Positions 28,278 through 36,912 are shown, numbered from the stretch's first letter. The stretch: 64,000 bases of DNA from an uncultured Caulobacterales bacterium (GCA_937929915.1 CALFUN010000007.1:243315-307314); one strand, 5' to 3'. The notes: a model not told the origin generated them from the sequence alone. Translations and numbers: made by a program.

Positions 28278-29534
28278 ATGAATATTTCTGACGAAATAAG
28301 AAATTATGGGACTGATAATTTCGTCGCTCATGCACGCAACGAAGGCTTGTCGGAACTCGAAGTACCTGTTCGCGAAATTCATGAGGCACTCGGCTTTAAT
28401 AACCGGTATCCACAAGTTATCTCGGCTCTTAAGGCTTCGGCCTTCTTAAACGATAATGCGCTTGAATATTTAGGCCACTCCGGTCCAGTCGAAAGCCCAA
28501 CGACCGTTCTAAAATTTAAACTGTTGAATACAATTTCTAGCAATGAGCCAAATAAGTCCCCACGCGTATTTATTGCGAATTTCGGTTTCAGAAATAACAT
28601 TTGGGAAAGCTGTCTCAACGAGAACAATATCGCCACAATGAATGATGTCGATACGCAACCATTTTGGGAGGCAGAGGACCGTGATGGGTTTGTTGACTAC
28701 TGCATAGCCAACAAAAGGGCTACTTCTGGAAAACCTATTGGAAGAAGTACGGCATCGCGTTGGTATAACCTGATGACCATCATCTCTCAAAGCTCAAATG
28801 ATATTTGGATCCATCGAGCAGGAGACGATCTTTGGTGGACTGAAACAACAAATGACCCATTTTCTATTGCTTTAGAAACTGACCCTGATCCTAATCCTGG
28901 GTTTCCAGAGTTTTATGTTTGTCGAAAGCCTTGCAAACCTTGGAGGAATACTGATGTTAACGGAAAACGGTTGCTATGGCAAAGCCTCCACCCTAAGGCC
29001 CGATACTTTCTTCATACGGAAGCCACACTGCAGCAACTACGTGGAGAAAATCCAGCGTACTCTTACGCTCTAATCAATGGTCAGAAACTCGATAAATGGC
29101 ATAGCCGCGCAGGATGGAAAGACGAACTCAAGAAATCCAAAAACGGCATGATTGGACAGCGAACAGCGAAAAGTCTTTCTTTCGAGTCTATGTTTTATAA
29201 CGCGGATGCAGCAACGCGGCAATCAGGTAAAAGGCGGGTTTCAATAGCCAAGGACAAAAAATTCCTATTCAAAGATCGGGAAGAATTTTTTGAATTTCTT
29301 GAACAACAGTATCAAGACCAAGATGGTTTATGCGCACTGACAAATATTCCACTTGAGTTTCAATACCCAGACGCCGACAAACAATTATTGTGTTCATTGG
29401 ACCGAATTGACAGCAATGGGCATTATGAAGCAAGTAATTTACAAATCGTATGCCGCTTCGCTAATTTTTGGAAATCTGACCGCGATAATGATGAATTCCA
29501 AAGACTAATTGGTATTGTGAAGTCAACACTATAA
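28278..29534 (+). CDS. HNH-like endonuclease of unknown role
   Basis: A 418-residue protein. The N-terminus (about 1-90) contains E-V-P-V-R-E-I-H-E-A-L-G-F near residue 28 and the body is unfamiliar. The C-terminus (from about 350) reads L-C-A-L-T-N-I-P-L, then C-S-L-D-R-I-D-S-N-G-H-Y and N-L-Q-I-V-C, the pattern of phage-type HNH domains with the S-L-D-R-I-D block and N-x-Q-x-V-C. It could be a solitary restriction or homing-type nuclease, or part of a mobile element. It lies just after a tRNA and next to an IS3 remnant, which suggests horizontal acquisition. No partner methyltransferase is present. Confidence 0.6.
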   Translation: MNISDEIRNYGTDNFVAHARNEGLSELEVPVREIHEALGFNNRYPQVISALKASAFLNDNALEYLGHSGPVESPTTVLKFKLLNTISSNEPNKSPRVFIANFGFRNNIWESCLNENNIATMNDVDTQPFWEAEDRDGFVDYCIANKRATSGKPIGRSTASRWYNLMTIISQSSNDIWIHRAGDDLWWTETTNDPFSIALETDPDPNPGFPEFYVCRKPCKPWRNTDVNGKRLLWQSLHPKARYFLHTEATLQQLRGENPAYSYALINGQKLDKWHSRAGWKDELKKSKNGMIGQRTAKSLSFESMFYNADAATRQSGKRRVSIAKDKKFLFKDREEFFEFLEQQYQDQDGLCALTNIPLEFQYPDADKQLLCSLDRIDSNGHYEASNLQIVCRFANFWKSDRDNDEFQRLIGIVKSTL

Positions 29535-29780
29535 TTTAGCCCCCCAAGGGGAACCGTGTGTGATGAAGAGCGTTTGGACTTTCAGTTTCTCAAGCCCTTT
29601 TAACCGCCGAGCCTGAGAGATCTTTAGTCCCTCATACTCGCGGCGCCGTCGATAGTAATTTTGTTCTGATAGGCCCAGTGATCGGCAAATAGTACCTGTC
29701 TTTTCGCCTTGAGATAATCGAACTTCAGCTTCGCGCAGCATCGAAATGATGTGTTCTGGGGTGTAGCGTTTTCTAGCCAT
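29529..29780 (-). pseudogene. Broken IS3-family transposase OrfA
   Basis: About 83 residues from the ATG at 29780 (M-A-R-K-R-Y-T-P-E-H). The first part is a clear IS3 OrfA helix-turn-helix: M-L-R-E-A-E-V, then I-C-R-S-L-G-L-S-E-Q-N-Y-Y-R-R-R. After R-R-L-K-G-L-E-K the similarity stops and the frame runs into unrelated sequence ending P-W-G-A-K-L; the leucine zipper and OrfB integrase are missing. So this is a truncated element remnant. Its end overlaps the HNH gene by six bases. Confidence 0.75.
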
Positions 29781-29942
29781 AATGTGCGCCTTCAAGCTCA
29801 AAATAACCAAATCTCTAACTTTTAAAATGGACCACTTTTATGAGGGAAGGTCAATTTGGACGACCAAGTAATGCTATTTTGAACCAAATTATTTATGATG
29901 AAACTGGAGTCTATGCGCACAGGCCAAATAGATTATAACAAT

Positions 29943-29982
29943 CTTGACAGTTTTGTAACAATTAGTGTAATAAAACTGTCAC
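29943..29982 (+). promoter_or_regulatory. Inverted repeat with back-to-back Pho-box-like sites
   Basis: TGACAGTTTT (29945-29954) and AAAACTGTCA (29972-29981) form a perfect 10-base inverted repeat. The right half reads as a PhoB box for the TPR gene: TGTAAT and TGTCAC 11 bases apart within 29965-29982, about 15 of 18 matches to the E. coli consensus. The left half on the minus strand gives a second box (29943-29960). A TTGACA-like -35 at 29944-29949 with TAATAA at 29968 is an alternative reading. Confidence 0.5.
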
Positions 29983-30064
29983 AGAGGTTAGGCTAACGAT
30001 GCGTATGCCAACGGCGCGCGTTTGCAGTCTTAAAAGCGTTGGTGATACTCATAAGGAGATCACC

Positions 30065-30649
30065 GTGAGAAAAATTATTACAGCATCAATTTTGGTTGTA
30101 GCAACGACTGCTTTTCCATTGTCAGCATTAGGACAAAGCACAAATTCTTCAGTGACGCCGAGTATATCTCGGATGAATTTTAAAATTTCCCAAAACCTGA
30201 ATGATTGTATTTATTCAGATGTTAAACAGTCTTCGAGTAAAGCCATTCGGGCCTGTTCCAAAGCTTATAAAGCCGCGATTCCGCGCCGCGACATTAAATC
30301 TCAAATTCTAATGCGCCGTGGTTTATTGCAATTATCGGCAGGCCGCTTTGATAAGGCCAGTCAGGATTTCAACAGAGCTTCGAAACTGAACGGCGAGACT
30401 GAATTGACATCACTCGGCCAAGGTTACATTGCATTAATGCAACAAAATTATGTTGCCGCAACAGAATATTTCAACGATTGCAACACGAATAAAAATGCTG
30501 CGCCAATCGCACTTTATGGTCTTGCTATGGTGAAAGAAAATTCAGGAGACTTAAAAGGGGCGGTTGAAACGTATAAAGCTGCATCAAATATGTATCCCAC
30601 ATGGCAAGCCCCGCGCAAAGAACTGGCTCGGTTGAAAGCGAAAGTTTAA
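30065..30649 (+). CDS. Secreted TPR-repeat protein
   Basis: About 194 residues from a GTG at 30065, chosen because AAGGAG lies a few bases upstream (30053-30058) and the reading then begins with a good signal peptide (V-R-K-I-I-T-A then hydrophobic residues, cleavage near A-L-G-Q-S). The mature part has TPR-like helices (G-L-L-Q-L-S-A-G-R-F-D-K-A-S-Q-D-F near 95, Y-G-L-A-M-V-K-E-N-S-G-D-L near 150). It is probably periplasmic. It has its own terminator and a Pho-box-like promoter. Specific role unknown. Confidence 0.75.
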   Translation: MRKIITASILVVATTAFPLSALGQSTNSSVTPSISRMNFKISQNLNDCIYSDVKQSSSKAIRACSKAYKAAIPRRDIKSQILMRRGLLQLSAGRFDKASQDFNRASKLNGETELTSLGQGYIALMQQNYVAATEYFNDCNTNKNAAPIALYGLAMVKENSGDLKGAVETYKAASNMYPTWQAPRKELARLKAKV

Positions 30650-30687
30650 GCCCTAGCCTTCAACATAATATTTAAACCCCGAGTTTG

Positions 30688-30714
30688 AAACCAGCATTTA
30701 GTGCTGGTTTTTTT
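30688..30714 (+). terminator. Rho-independent terminator of the TPR gene
   Basis: AAACCAGCA pairs with TGCTGGTTT (nine base pairs, five-base loop) followed by a run of T. It lies 39 bases after the TPR gene and separates it from the lipoprotein gene. Confidence 0.9.
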
Positions 30715-30747
30715 ATATCTTATACTGTGACGTATTTATGAAAATTT

Positions 30748-30787
30748 TTGTCATTTAATCGTCATTGATGTTTCACTAAATTGACAT
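30748..30787 (+). promoter_or_regulatory. Tandem Pho-box-like repeats upstream of the lipoprotein gene
   Basis: Four hexamers resembling TGTCAT occur at exact 11-base steps: TGTCAT at 30749, CGTCAT at 30760, TTTCAC at 30771 and TGACAT at 30782. PhoB binds direct repeats with this spacing, so this may be a double Pho box. A -10-like TTGTAAC lies a few bases downstream. Confidence 0.5.
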
Positions 30788-30910
30788 GAGATTGTAACGT
30801 GGTTGTTACAAAGCCTTGCCAATACGCGCCACAAGCGCAGTCATGGATTGTCAATTATTTGTCCCAGAATGCTGCATGGTAAGTTTTATTATTCAGTCAA
30901 GGGCCTCCCA

Positions 30911-33787
30911 ATGTTTAACACATTAAATGCTTCATTCCGTAATATTTTAATGGCCTCAGTTGCGGGTCTTTCACTAGGCGCTTGCGCAGGCGGGGATATT
31001 GCTACGCCGGGCGAAACCTCAGTTATTATTAACCCGCCGCCTGTCCCGTCAACGCCGCCTGCACAAGCAGTTGATATTGATCTTGTCCCAAATGATTGTA
31101 CGGTTGGCACCACTTTAACAATGCTAGAGAATAGTGAAGGCTCGGTAGAAGCTTGCTTGTTAACGGGTATAATTACGGATGACATCACGTTAGACTCTGC
31201 CATTGGATATGTCATTCAAGGCGCTGTTTTTATTGGGCAAGACACGGGTAGCGCTAATGGCAGCGCGGCGAGCATAACGATACCCGCGGGTACGACATTA
31301 TTTGGCTCAGGGGGTGAAGACTTCCTTGTCATATCACGCGGGTCTCGTATTGAAGCGACTGGCACAGTTAATAATCCGGTTGTGATGACATCTATACAAG
31401 ATGTTCAAGGAAGCGTTGACCCTATTAATGATCGCGGCCTTTGGGGCGGTTTGATTATCAATGGATTTGCGCCGCAAAATGATTGTATCTCGGCCACGGC
31501 AATTGGCGGTAGCGCAGAGTGCGAAGCAGCAGGCGAAGGCGGCTCTGGCCTTTATGGCGGCGGCAATCCAGCTGATAATAGCGGAACCTTGCAATTTTTG
31601 CAGGTTCGTTTTGCGGGTAATCAAATTAATAATGATGATGAGCTTAACGGCATTGCTTTCCAAGGCGTTGGTAATGGGACAACATGTGACCACATACAGG
31701 TGCACAATAATGCTGATGACGGGATAGAGTTTTTTGGCGGGACTGTTAATTGTTCTTTTATCGCGCTCACGGGCAATGCTGATGATAGCCTTGATTATAC
31801 AGATGGTTGGCAAGGCTCTGCACAATTTATTTTGGTTCAGCACGCTGAAAATGCGGGGGATCGGGCTTTTGAATTTGATAACCAAGGCGGCAATTCTGGT
31901 GACCGTGATGCATTGCCGCGCTCTAACCCGACTATAGCGAATTTTACACTTATCGGTGCGCCTAATTCGGCCAATTCTGACTCGGACGGCATTTTGGTAC
32001 GCGCAGGCACGGCGGGACGGTTTTGTAATGGTGTCGTCACAGGCTTTAATGATGATGGCTTTGATATTGATGGAGATGCAACAATCACGCAGGCGCAAGC
32101 TGGTAATTTGACGATAGAAAGCCTCTTGCTAGATAATCAGAATAATGTGAGCAATGGCGATAGCGGCGAAACTTTTGATGCGCAAGCTTTTGTGGATGCA
32201 AGCCCCAATGTTGAAGAAGCAGCGAATTCCCTTATTGATAATTTTTTCCCTGGCGGTGCCGAGCTTGCTATACCCGCCTGTGATTTAACAGCGGAAGCGA
32301 GTAACCCATCATTAGACATTGAAAATATTGGTTATATTGGCGCATTTGGGCCAAATGAGAGTCCTGAAGAAAGCTGGGCAACAGGCTGGACATTTAATCT
32401 TCTGCCCGAAGTTACAGCTGAATGCCCACCTGGCACAACAGCAGCAGGTGAAGCCATTCGCGGCAAAGATGTGTGCGCTATTAACGCCCCTATCCTTACA
32501 GATGTTACATTGACAGATAACTTTATCTATCAGCTTAATGAACCTGTATTCGTTGGGCAAGATATGGGCCCAGACCCGCAAAACCCGCTTCCTAATGGCG
32601 TTACAGCCTCTTTAACAATTAATCAGGGCGTGACCATATTTGGCGAAAATGCAGAAAGCTTTATAGTTGTATCACGTGGATCACAGATATTTTCAAATGG
32701 CACTGCATCAAACCCTGTTATTCTGACGGCTGCCGATGATGTTCGCGAGACAAATGGCTTTAGTGAAGTGACGAGCCGCGGTTTATGGGGTGGATTAATT
32801 CTAAATGGGCGCGCCCCGCAAAATGACTGTATCTCAGCATCGGCAAGTGGCGGAACTATTGATTGTGAGGCTGCGGGTGAAGGCGGATCAGGTCTTTATG
32901 GCGGCGGATCCGTTGATGACAATAGCGGACGTCTTTTATTCACGCGTGTGTCTTATGCTGGCAACCAAATTAATAATGATGATGAGCTTAACGGTATTGC
33001 ATTCCAAGGTGTTGGCAGTGGTACGGAAGTCGACTTTATTCAAGTACATAACAACGCAGATGACGGCATTGAATTCTTTGGCGGGACTGTGAACGCCAGC
33101 CACATTGTATTGACGGGTAATTCAGATGATAGTTTTGATTACACGGATGGTTGGACAGGTAATGTTCAATATATGATTATTAATATCGCCAATGATGCAG
33201 GCGATCGGGCCATGGAAATGGATAATCAAGGCGGAAACTCTGGTGACCGGGATGCCTTGCCGCGCTCTAACCCAACAATATCTAATTTCACCTTAATTGG
33301 TGCCGACGCGCCAGCTAATAGTGAAGTTTCAAATGAAGCTATGCTCCTGCGCGCAGGTACGGCCGGTACATTTATTAATGGCATTATCACAGGTTTCCAG
33401 CAAGATGATGCGATTGATATTGATGAAGCTGCAACTGTTACGCAGGCCAATAACGCAAATCTCGTTCTTAATAGTTTATTCTTAACCGATAATCCAAACG
33501 GAGCTTTGGATTCAGACGATGATGATGGCTCTGGCGCGGCACTAGCAAATATTTTTGCAGCAGGTGTTAATAATGTTGATGGCGACACGAGCAATCCTGT
33601 CATTCCTTCAACATTAACGATCACAACGAGCCCACCTGCTTTTGACCCAGGGGCCAATGAAATGGCGATTATAGCTACGGACCCGGCTACCTTTAATCCA
33701 TTTTTTGATAGCGTTGATTATGTCGGGGCCGTTGAAAATAGCGATGATGATTGGTTCGCTGGATGGACGTTATTAGTCGATCAATAA
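30911..33787 (+). CDS. Large duplicated beta-helix-like lipoprotein
   Basis: 958 residues from ATG 30911, chosen because it gives a lipoprotein signal (A-S-V-A-G-L-S-L-G-A-C with the Cys near 24); a longer frame to 30803 lacks this. The mature protein is made of two long homologous units (about residues 55-480 and 510-958) 448 residues apart. Each has G-L-W-G-G-L-I, G-E-G-G-S-G-L-Y-G-G, H-N-N-A-D-D-G-I-E-F-F-G-G and S-N-P-T-I-x-N-F-T-L-I-G. Repeated short strands with Asn/Asp turns suggest a right-handed beta-helix; acidic turns may bind calcium. Likely anchored in the outer membrane and surface-exposed, working with the TonB receptor downstream. Substrate unknown. Confidence 0.8.
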   Translation: MFNTLNASFRNILMASVAGLSLGACAGGDIATPGETSVIINPPPVPSTPPAQAVDIDLVPNDCTVGTTLTMLENSEGSVEACLLTGIITDDITLDSAIGYVIQGAVFIGQDTGSANGSAASITIPAGTTLFGSGGEDFLVISRGSRIEATGTVNNPVVMTSIQDVQGSVDPINDRGLWGGLIINGFAPQNDCISATAIGGSAECEAAGEGGSGLYGGGNPADNSGTLQFLQVRFAGNQINNDDELNGIAFQGVGNGTTCDHIQVHNNADDGIEFFGGTVNCSFIALTGNADDSLDYTDGWQGSAQFILVQHAENAGDRAFEFDNQGGNSGDRDALPRSNPTIANFTLIGAPNSANSDSDGILVRAGTAGRFCNGVVTGFNDDGFDIDGDATITQAQAGNLTIESLLLDNQNNVSNGDSGETFDAQAFVDASPNVEEAANSLIDNFFPGGAELAIPACDLTAEASNPSLDIENIGYIGAFGPNESPEESWATGWTFNLLPEVTAECPPGTTAAGEAIRGKDVCAINAPILTDVTLTDNFIYQLNEPVFVGQDMGPDPQNPLPNGVTASLTINQGVTIFGENAESFIVVSRGSQIFSNGTASNPVILTAADDVRETNGFSEVTSRGLWGGLILNGRAPQNDCISASASGGTIDCEAAGEGGSGLYGGGSVDDNSGRLLFTRVSYAGNQINNDDELNGIAFQGVGSGTEVDFIQVHNNADDGIEFFGGTVNASHIVLTGNSDDSFDYTDGWTGNVQYMIINIANDAGDRAMEMDNQGGNSGDRDALPRSNPTISNFTLIGADAPANSEVSNEAMLLRAGTAGTFINGIITGFQQDDAIDIDEAATVTQANNANLVLNSLFLTDNPNGALDSDDDDGSGAALANIFAAGVNNVDGDTSNPVIPSTLTITTSPPAFDPGANEMAIIATDPATFNPFFDSVDYVGAVENSDDDWFAGWTLLVDQ

Positions 33788-33864
33788 GTAATCGGAATGT
33801 CTGCGGAGTTAGAAACTAAGTAACGCCCGCACAACACAACCACCCGTTATAGCCTACGGGTGTA

Positions 33865-33905
33865 GGGCCGGTGATAACTAACCTCATCACCGGCCCGCCT
33901 TTTTA
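33865..33905 (+). terminator. Strong hairpin with T-run before the TonB receptor
   Basis: GGGCCGGTGAT pairs exactly with ATCACCGGCCC (11 base pairs, 10-base loop) and is followed by GCCTTTTT. A smaller hairpin CACCCGT / ACGGGTG lies just upstream at 33841-33862. Only about 15 bases separate the T-run from the receptor start codon, so it probably attenuates read-through from the lipoprotein gene. Confidence 0.85.
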
Positions 33906-33919
33906 AATTGGATTAAACC

Positions 33920-36613
33920 ATGTTAAATAAAAAATTTTATTCACTGTCCTTATTATTAAGTTCAGCCATAATGACAGCGCCAGTACTGGCACAGACACCC
34001 ACGCCAGATACCCCTATTGAAGATGAAGTTATTGTATCAGCCACGCGTATGCCGAATGAAAAATTAATTACATCAGAAATTACTAGCGTATTGAATCAAG
34101 AAGCCTTTGAGACTATTGGTGCGAGCGACATTGCCTCTGCTTTAACACGCGTCACAGGCATCTCTATTTCTCAAGGAAAATTCCCAGTCGTACGAGGCCT
34201 CAATGAGCGCTATACGTCTGTGAGTTTAAATGGGTCTCCGCTTCCATCCCCTGAGCCTTTGCGTAAGGTAGCGCCGTTGGATATTTTTCCAACATCTGTT
34301 TTGGCTGATGTTGTTGTATCAAAAACGTCTCGACCTGAAATCACAGGTGAATTTGGCGGTGGTAATATTGCACTTAAAACGCGCTCTATTCCGACTGAAA
34401 GTTTTTTTGAAGTCTCATTGTCAGGATCAGCTGACACAGTTTCAACTCTTGAGCAAGGCTTTTTAACCAATGGGAGTAATACAGATTTTCTTGGATTTAG
34501 TTCAGATGGCGTTAGAGCGCTGCCAGCTTTAGATGCGCAAGGGAATGTTATTCAGCCAATATTTGATGGCGTGACTTTAACACCTGGCGGTAATGTTAAT
34601 AGTTTCGATACGGCGGTTATTCGTAGGCAAGATAATTTACCGGGTAATATTAGCGGCCGTTTATCAGGCGGCTTTGTTCATAGTTCAGATAATGGAACAT
34701 TGATCGGAGTCCTTGCAACTCTTGGATATTCAAATGGATGGGTTGTACAAGAAGGCCTTGATAACGCTTTCTTTTTAAGTGCGGGCCAATTAACTGCATC
34801 GGAATTGACCGAAGAAAGATCAACAGAAAATACGATTGAAGCCAATGCTTTCTTATCCGTTGGCGTAGAGTTTGATGACAACCATAGTGTGACATTATCT
34901 GGTTTGGCCACACGCTCAACGGAAAATGAAGTCCGAGTACAAGAAGGTACAAGTTTTGATTTTGATGAAGGGTTTCGCCGCGAGAATTTTGAATTTTTTG
35001 AACGCGAAGCTTATTTCAGTCAGATTAAAGGAGAGCATTTTTTCCCAAGTCTTAATGATCTTGAGCTGCAATGGCGCGCATCTTATTCTATCGCGGGCCG
35101 TGATGCACCACTGGAAAGATTTACACTCTTTGAACCTGTAGGCAATTCAGATGAGTTTACGCCTTTTTCGAGTTTTACAGAATTTAATGTCTCTGATGAC
35201 ACGAATAATAATGGCTTGAATTTTACAAATTTAGATGATCAAAATTTTGAAGTTGGGTCAGATATTACTGTACCGGTGGATATATTAGGCCGTGAAACAA
35301 CGCTTAAACTTGGCGGTCAATACATCACAAAAGACCGTGAAACCGATCAACTTTTCTTCCGGTTTAACAATATTAATAGTGAGTTATTAGGATTGCGGCC
35401 TGATATATTATTCTCTGATGATGTTGTGTTCGCAAATGCCTTAGAGGGTGTAAATACACTCTCGTTAGGGCGTGTTGGCGGTATTGGTTTTCCAGAACTA
35501 TCTGACGCCAGCCTTGATTTCTTTGCGGTCTATGCAGGTATTGATGCACAGATTACAGAAAATCTACGAATCGCAGCAGGTGGCCGCTTTGAAGATTCGG
35601 AACAAATTACAGCTGTCGGACAAGCTTTTTCAGACGATCCTTTATTTGCATTTGACCCGCTTGAAGAAAGTTTCTTTTTGCCTTCAGCAACCTTGACATG
35701 GACCTTCATCGATAATTTTCAACTCCGCTTGGCCGCGTCCCGAACCATTAACCGTCCGCAATTTCGTGAAATTACGCCAACATTATTTATTAATTCAGCC
35801 ACAGATGAAAATTTTCTTGGAAATCCAACTTTGAGAAATTCAGAAGTTATCAATCTTGATGCGCGGGTGGAATGGTATTTTGGCACCAATCAATTTTTTA
35901 CTATTGGAGGCTTCTTTAAAGATTTGAACGATCCGATTGAGGAAATTAATCTTGAAATTGGCGAGAGTGCAGCCACGGGCTTTATCAATGCGCCGCAAGC
36001 CATGCTCTTTGGTGTCGAAGTTGAATTTGAACGCCGATTTGAATTTGCAGATTTAGATTTTTTGAAAGGAGATTGGACGAGTGGTAAAGATTTAGTCGTT
36101 CGGTCTAATTATACTTTTACACAATCAGATGTCAGCGCAAATGGCGACATTACAGCCGTAGTCAGCTCGACGGCAACTTTAGATCAACCCGTCACGATTC
36201 AAACGTTTGAAGGCTCAGAGCTGTTTGTTGATGGCCGGAGATTACAAGGTCAATCCGACCATATTGTTAACCTCCAACTGGGTGTTGAAGACTATGAGCA
36301 AGGATGGGAGGCCAGTTTATTATTTAACTATCAATCTGACCGAACACGTCTGATTGATAATGTAACCTCAGCCGTGAATGGAGTTAACACTTTATTTGAT
36401 GTTCCTATTCAAGAATCTATCCCGATTACACTCGATTTTGTCTTTAATTGGGACCGTGTTGTTGCAGGCGGAGATTATACATTTAGTTTTTCTATTAAAA
36501 ACCTGCTTGGTGAGGATTATGAATCTTTCCGTGAGTTTGAGGGTCAACGGGTTATTACAGATAGCTTTGATGTTGGAACCGTTTATGGCGTGAGTTTGAA
36601 ACGCAGATTTTAA
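33920..36613 (+). CDS. TonB-dependent outer-membrane receptor
   Basis: An 897-residue receptor. A signal peptide (hydrophobic to about residue 24, cleavage after V-L-A) leads to D-E-V-I-V-S-A-T-R, the TonB box region, then a plug with V-T-G-I-S-I and V-R-G-L-N-E-R-Y. A long beta-barrel follows with many aromatic ends, and the last residue is Phe (L-K-R-R-F), the outer-membrane barrel signature. It imports an unknown large substrate with TonB energy. It is just downstream of the duplicated lipoprotein gene, and the pair recalls SusD/SusC-like partnerships, though the sequences differ. Confidence 0.92.
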   Translation: MLNKKFYSLSLLLSSAIMTAPVLAQTPTPDTPIEDEVIVSATRMPNEKLITSEITSVLNQEAFETIGASDIASALTRVTGISISQGKFPVVRGLNERYTSVSLNGSPLPSPEPLRKVAPLDIFPTSVLADVVVSKTSRPEITGEFGGGNIALKTRSIPTESFFEVSLSGSADTVSTLEQGFLTNGSNTDFLGFSSDGVRALPALDAQGNVIQPIFDGVTLTPGGNVNSFDTAVIRRQDNLPGNISGRLSGGFVHSSDNGTLIGVLATLGYSNGWVVQEGLDNAFFLSAGQLTASELTEERSTENTIEANAFLSVGVEFDDNHSVTLSGLATRSTENEVRVQEGTSFDFDEGFRRENFEFFEREAYFSQIKGEHFFPSLNDLELQWRASYSIAGRDAPLERFTLFEPVGNSDEFTPFSSFTEFNVSDDTNNNGLNFTNLDDQNFEVGSDITVPVDILGRETTLKLGGQYITKDRETDQLFFRFNNINSELLGLRPDILFSDDVVFANALEGVNTLSLGRVGGIGFPELSDASLDFFAVYAGIDAQITENLRIAAGGRFEDSEQITAVGQAFSDDPLFAFDPLEESFFLPSATLTWTFIDNFQLRLAASRTINRPQFREITPTLFINSATDENFLGNPTLRNSEVINLDARVEWYFGTNQFFTIGGFFKDLNDPIEEINLEIGESAATGFINAPQAMLFGVEVEFERRFEFADLDFLKGDWTSGKDLVVRSNYTFTQSDVSANGDITAVVSSTATLDQPVTIQTFEGSELFVDGRRLQGQSDHIVNLQLGVEDYEQGWEASLLFNYQSDRTRLIDNVTSAVNGVNTLFDVPIQESIPITLDFVFNWDRVVAGGDYTFSFSIKNLLGEDYESFREFEGQRVITDSFDVGTVYGVSLKRRF

Positions 36614-36912
36614 ACTTTGGGCTTATTTATTATATATAAAATAAGCTGCCTCCGTTCCGTCGGCCTCAAATATATTTATGCGTTTAGGCGCTAGAATAGT
36701 TCCAATGTGTTACTTTTAACAAATCGCTTAATGTCTTTATATGGACACACATAGTATCAATTTGAGTTGCGCCTAAACTACACGGCTTACGCAAATCATG
36801 AAAAGAGCTTTGTAGAGGCGCTAGAAAGCTCTATGATGAGTCTGATTTAGGATGAAATATTTTCGTAAGTGTCGTAAAATATTAGGACTAAAAAAGCTGA
36901 GGAAGAGTAGGG
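36614..36912. other. Gap between the TonB receptor and the PhyH gene
   Basis: No gene in about 300 bases. A hairpin GCTTATTT / AAATAAGC lies at 36621-36646, just past the receptor stop. The sequence AGGCGCTAGAA occurs twice (36686-36696 and 36816-36826), and GTTTAGGCGC (36682-36691) is inverted as GCGCCTAAAC (36769-36778). This is probably the regulatory region of the PhyH gene; no promoter hexamers can be fixed. Confidence 0.5.

Noticed and set aside
30803..30910. Longer N-terminus for the duplicated lipoprotein
   Set aside because: The ATG at 30911 gives a proper signal with lipobox; the added residues would bury that signal and run back to just after the Pho-box-like repeats, where the transcript would only begin.
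31334..32098. A 254-codon open frame on the minus strand opposite the lipoprotein gene
   Set aside because: It is antisense to a clear lipoprotein sequence with internal repeats, its predicted protein is Ile/Arg-rich and has no domain, and no ribosome-binding site precedes it.
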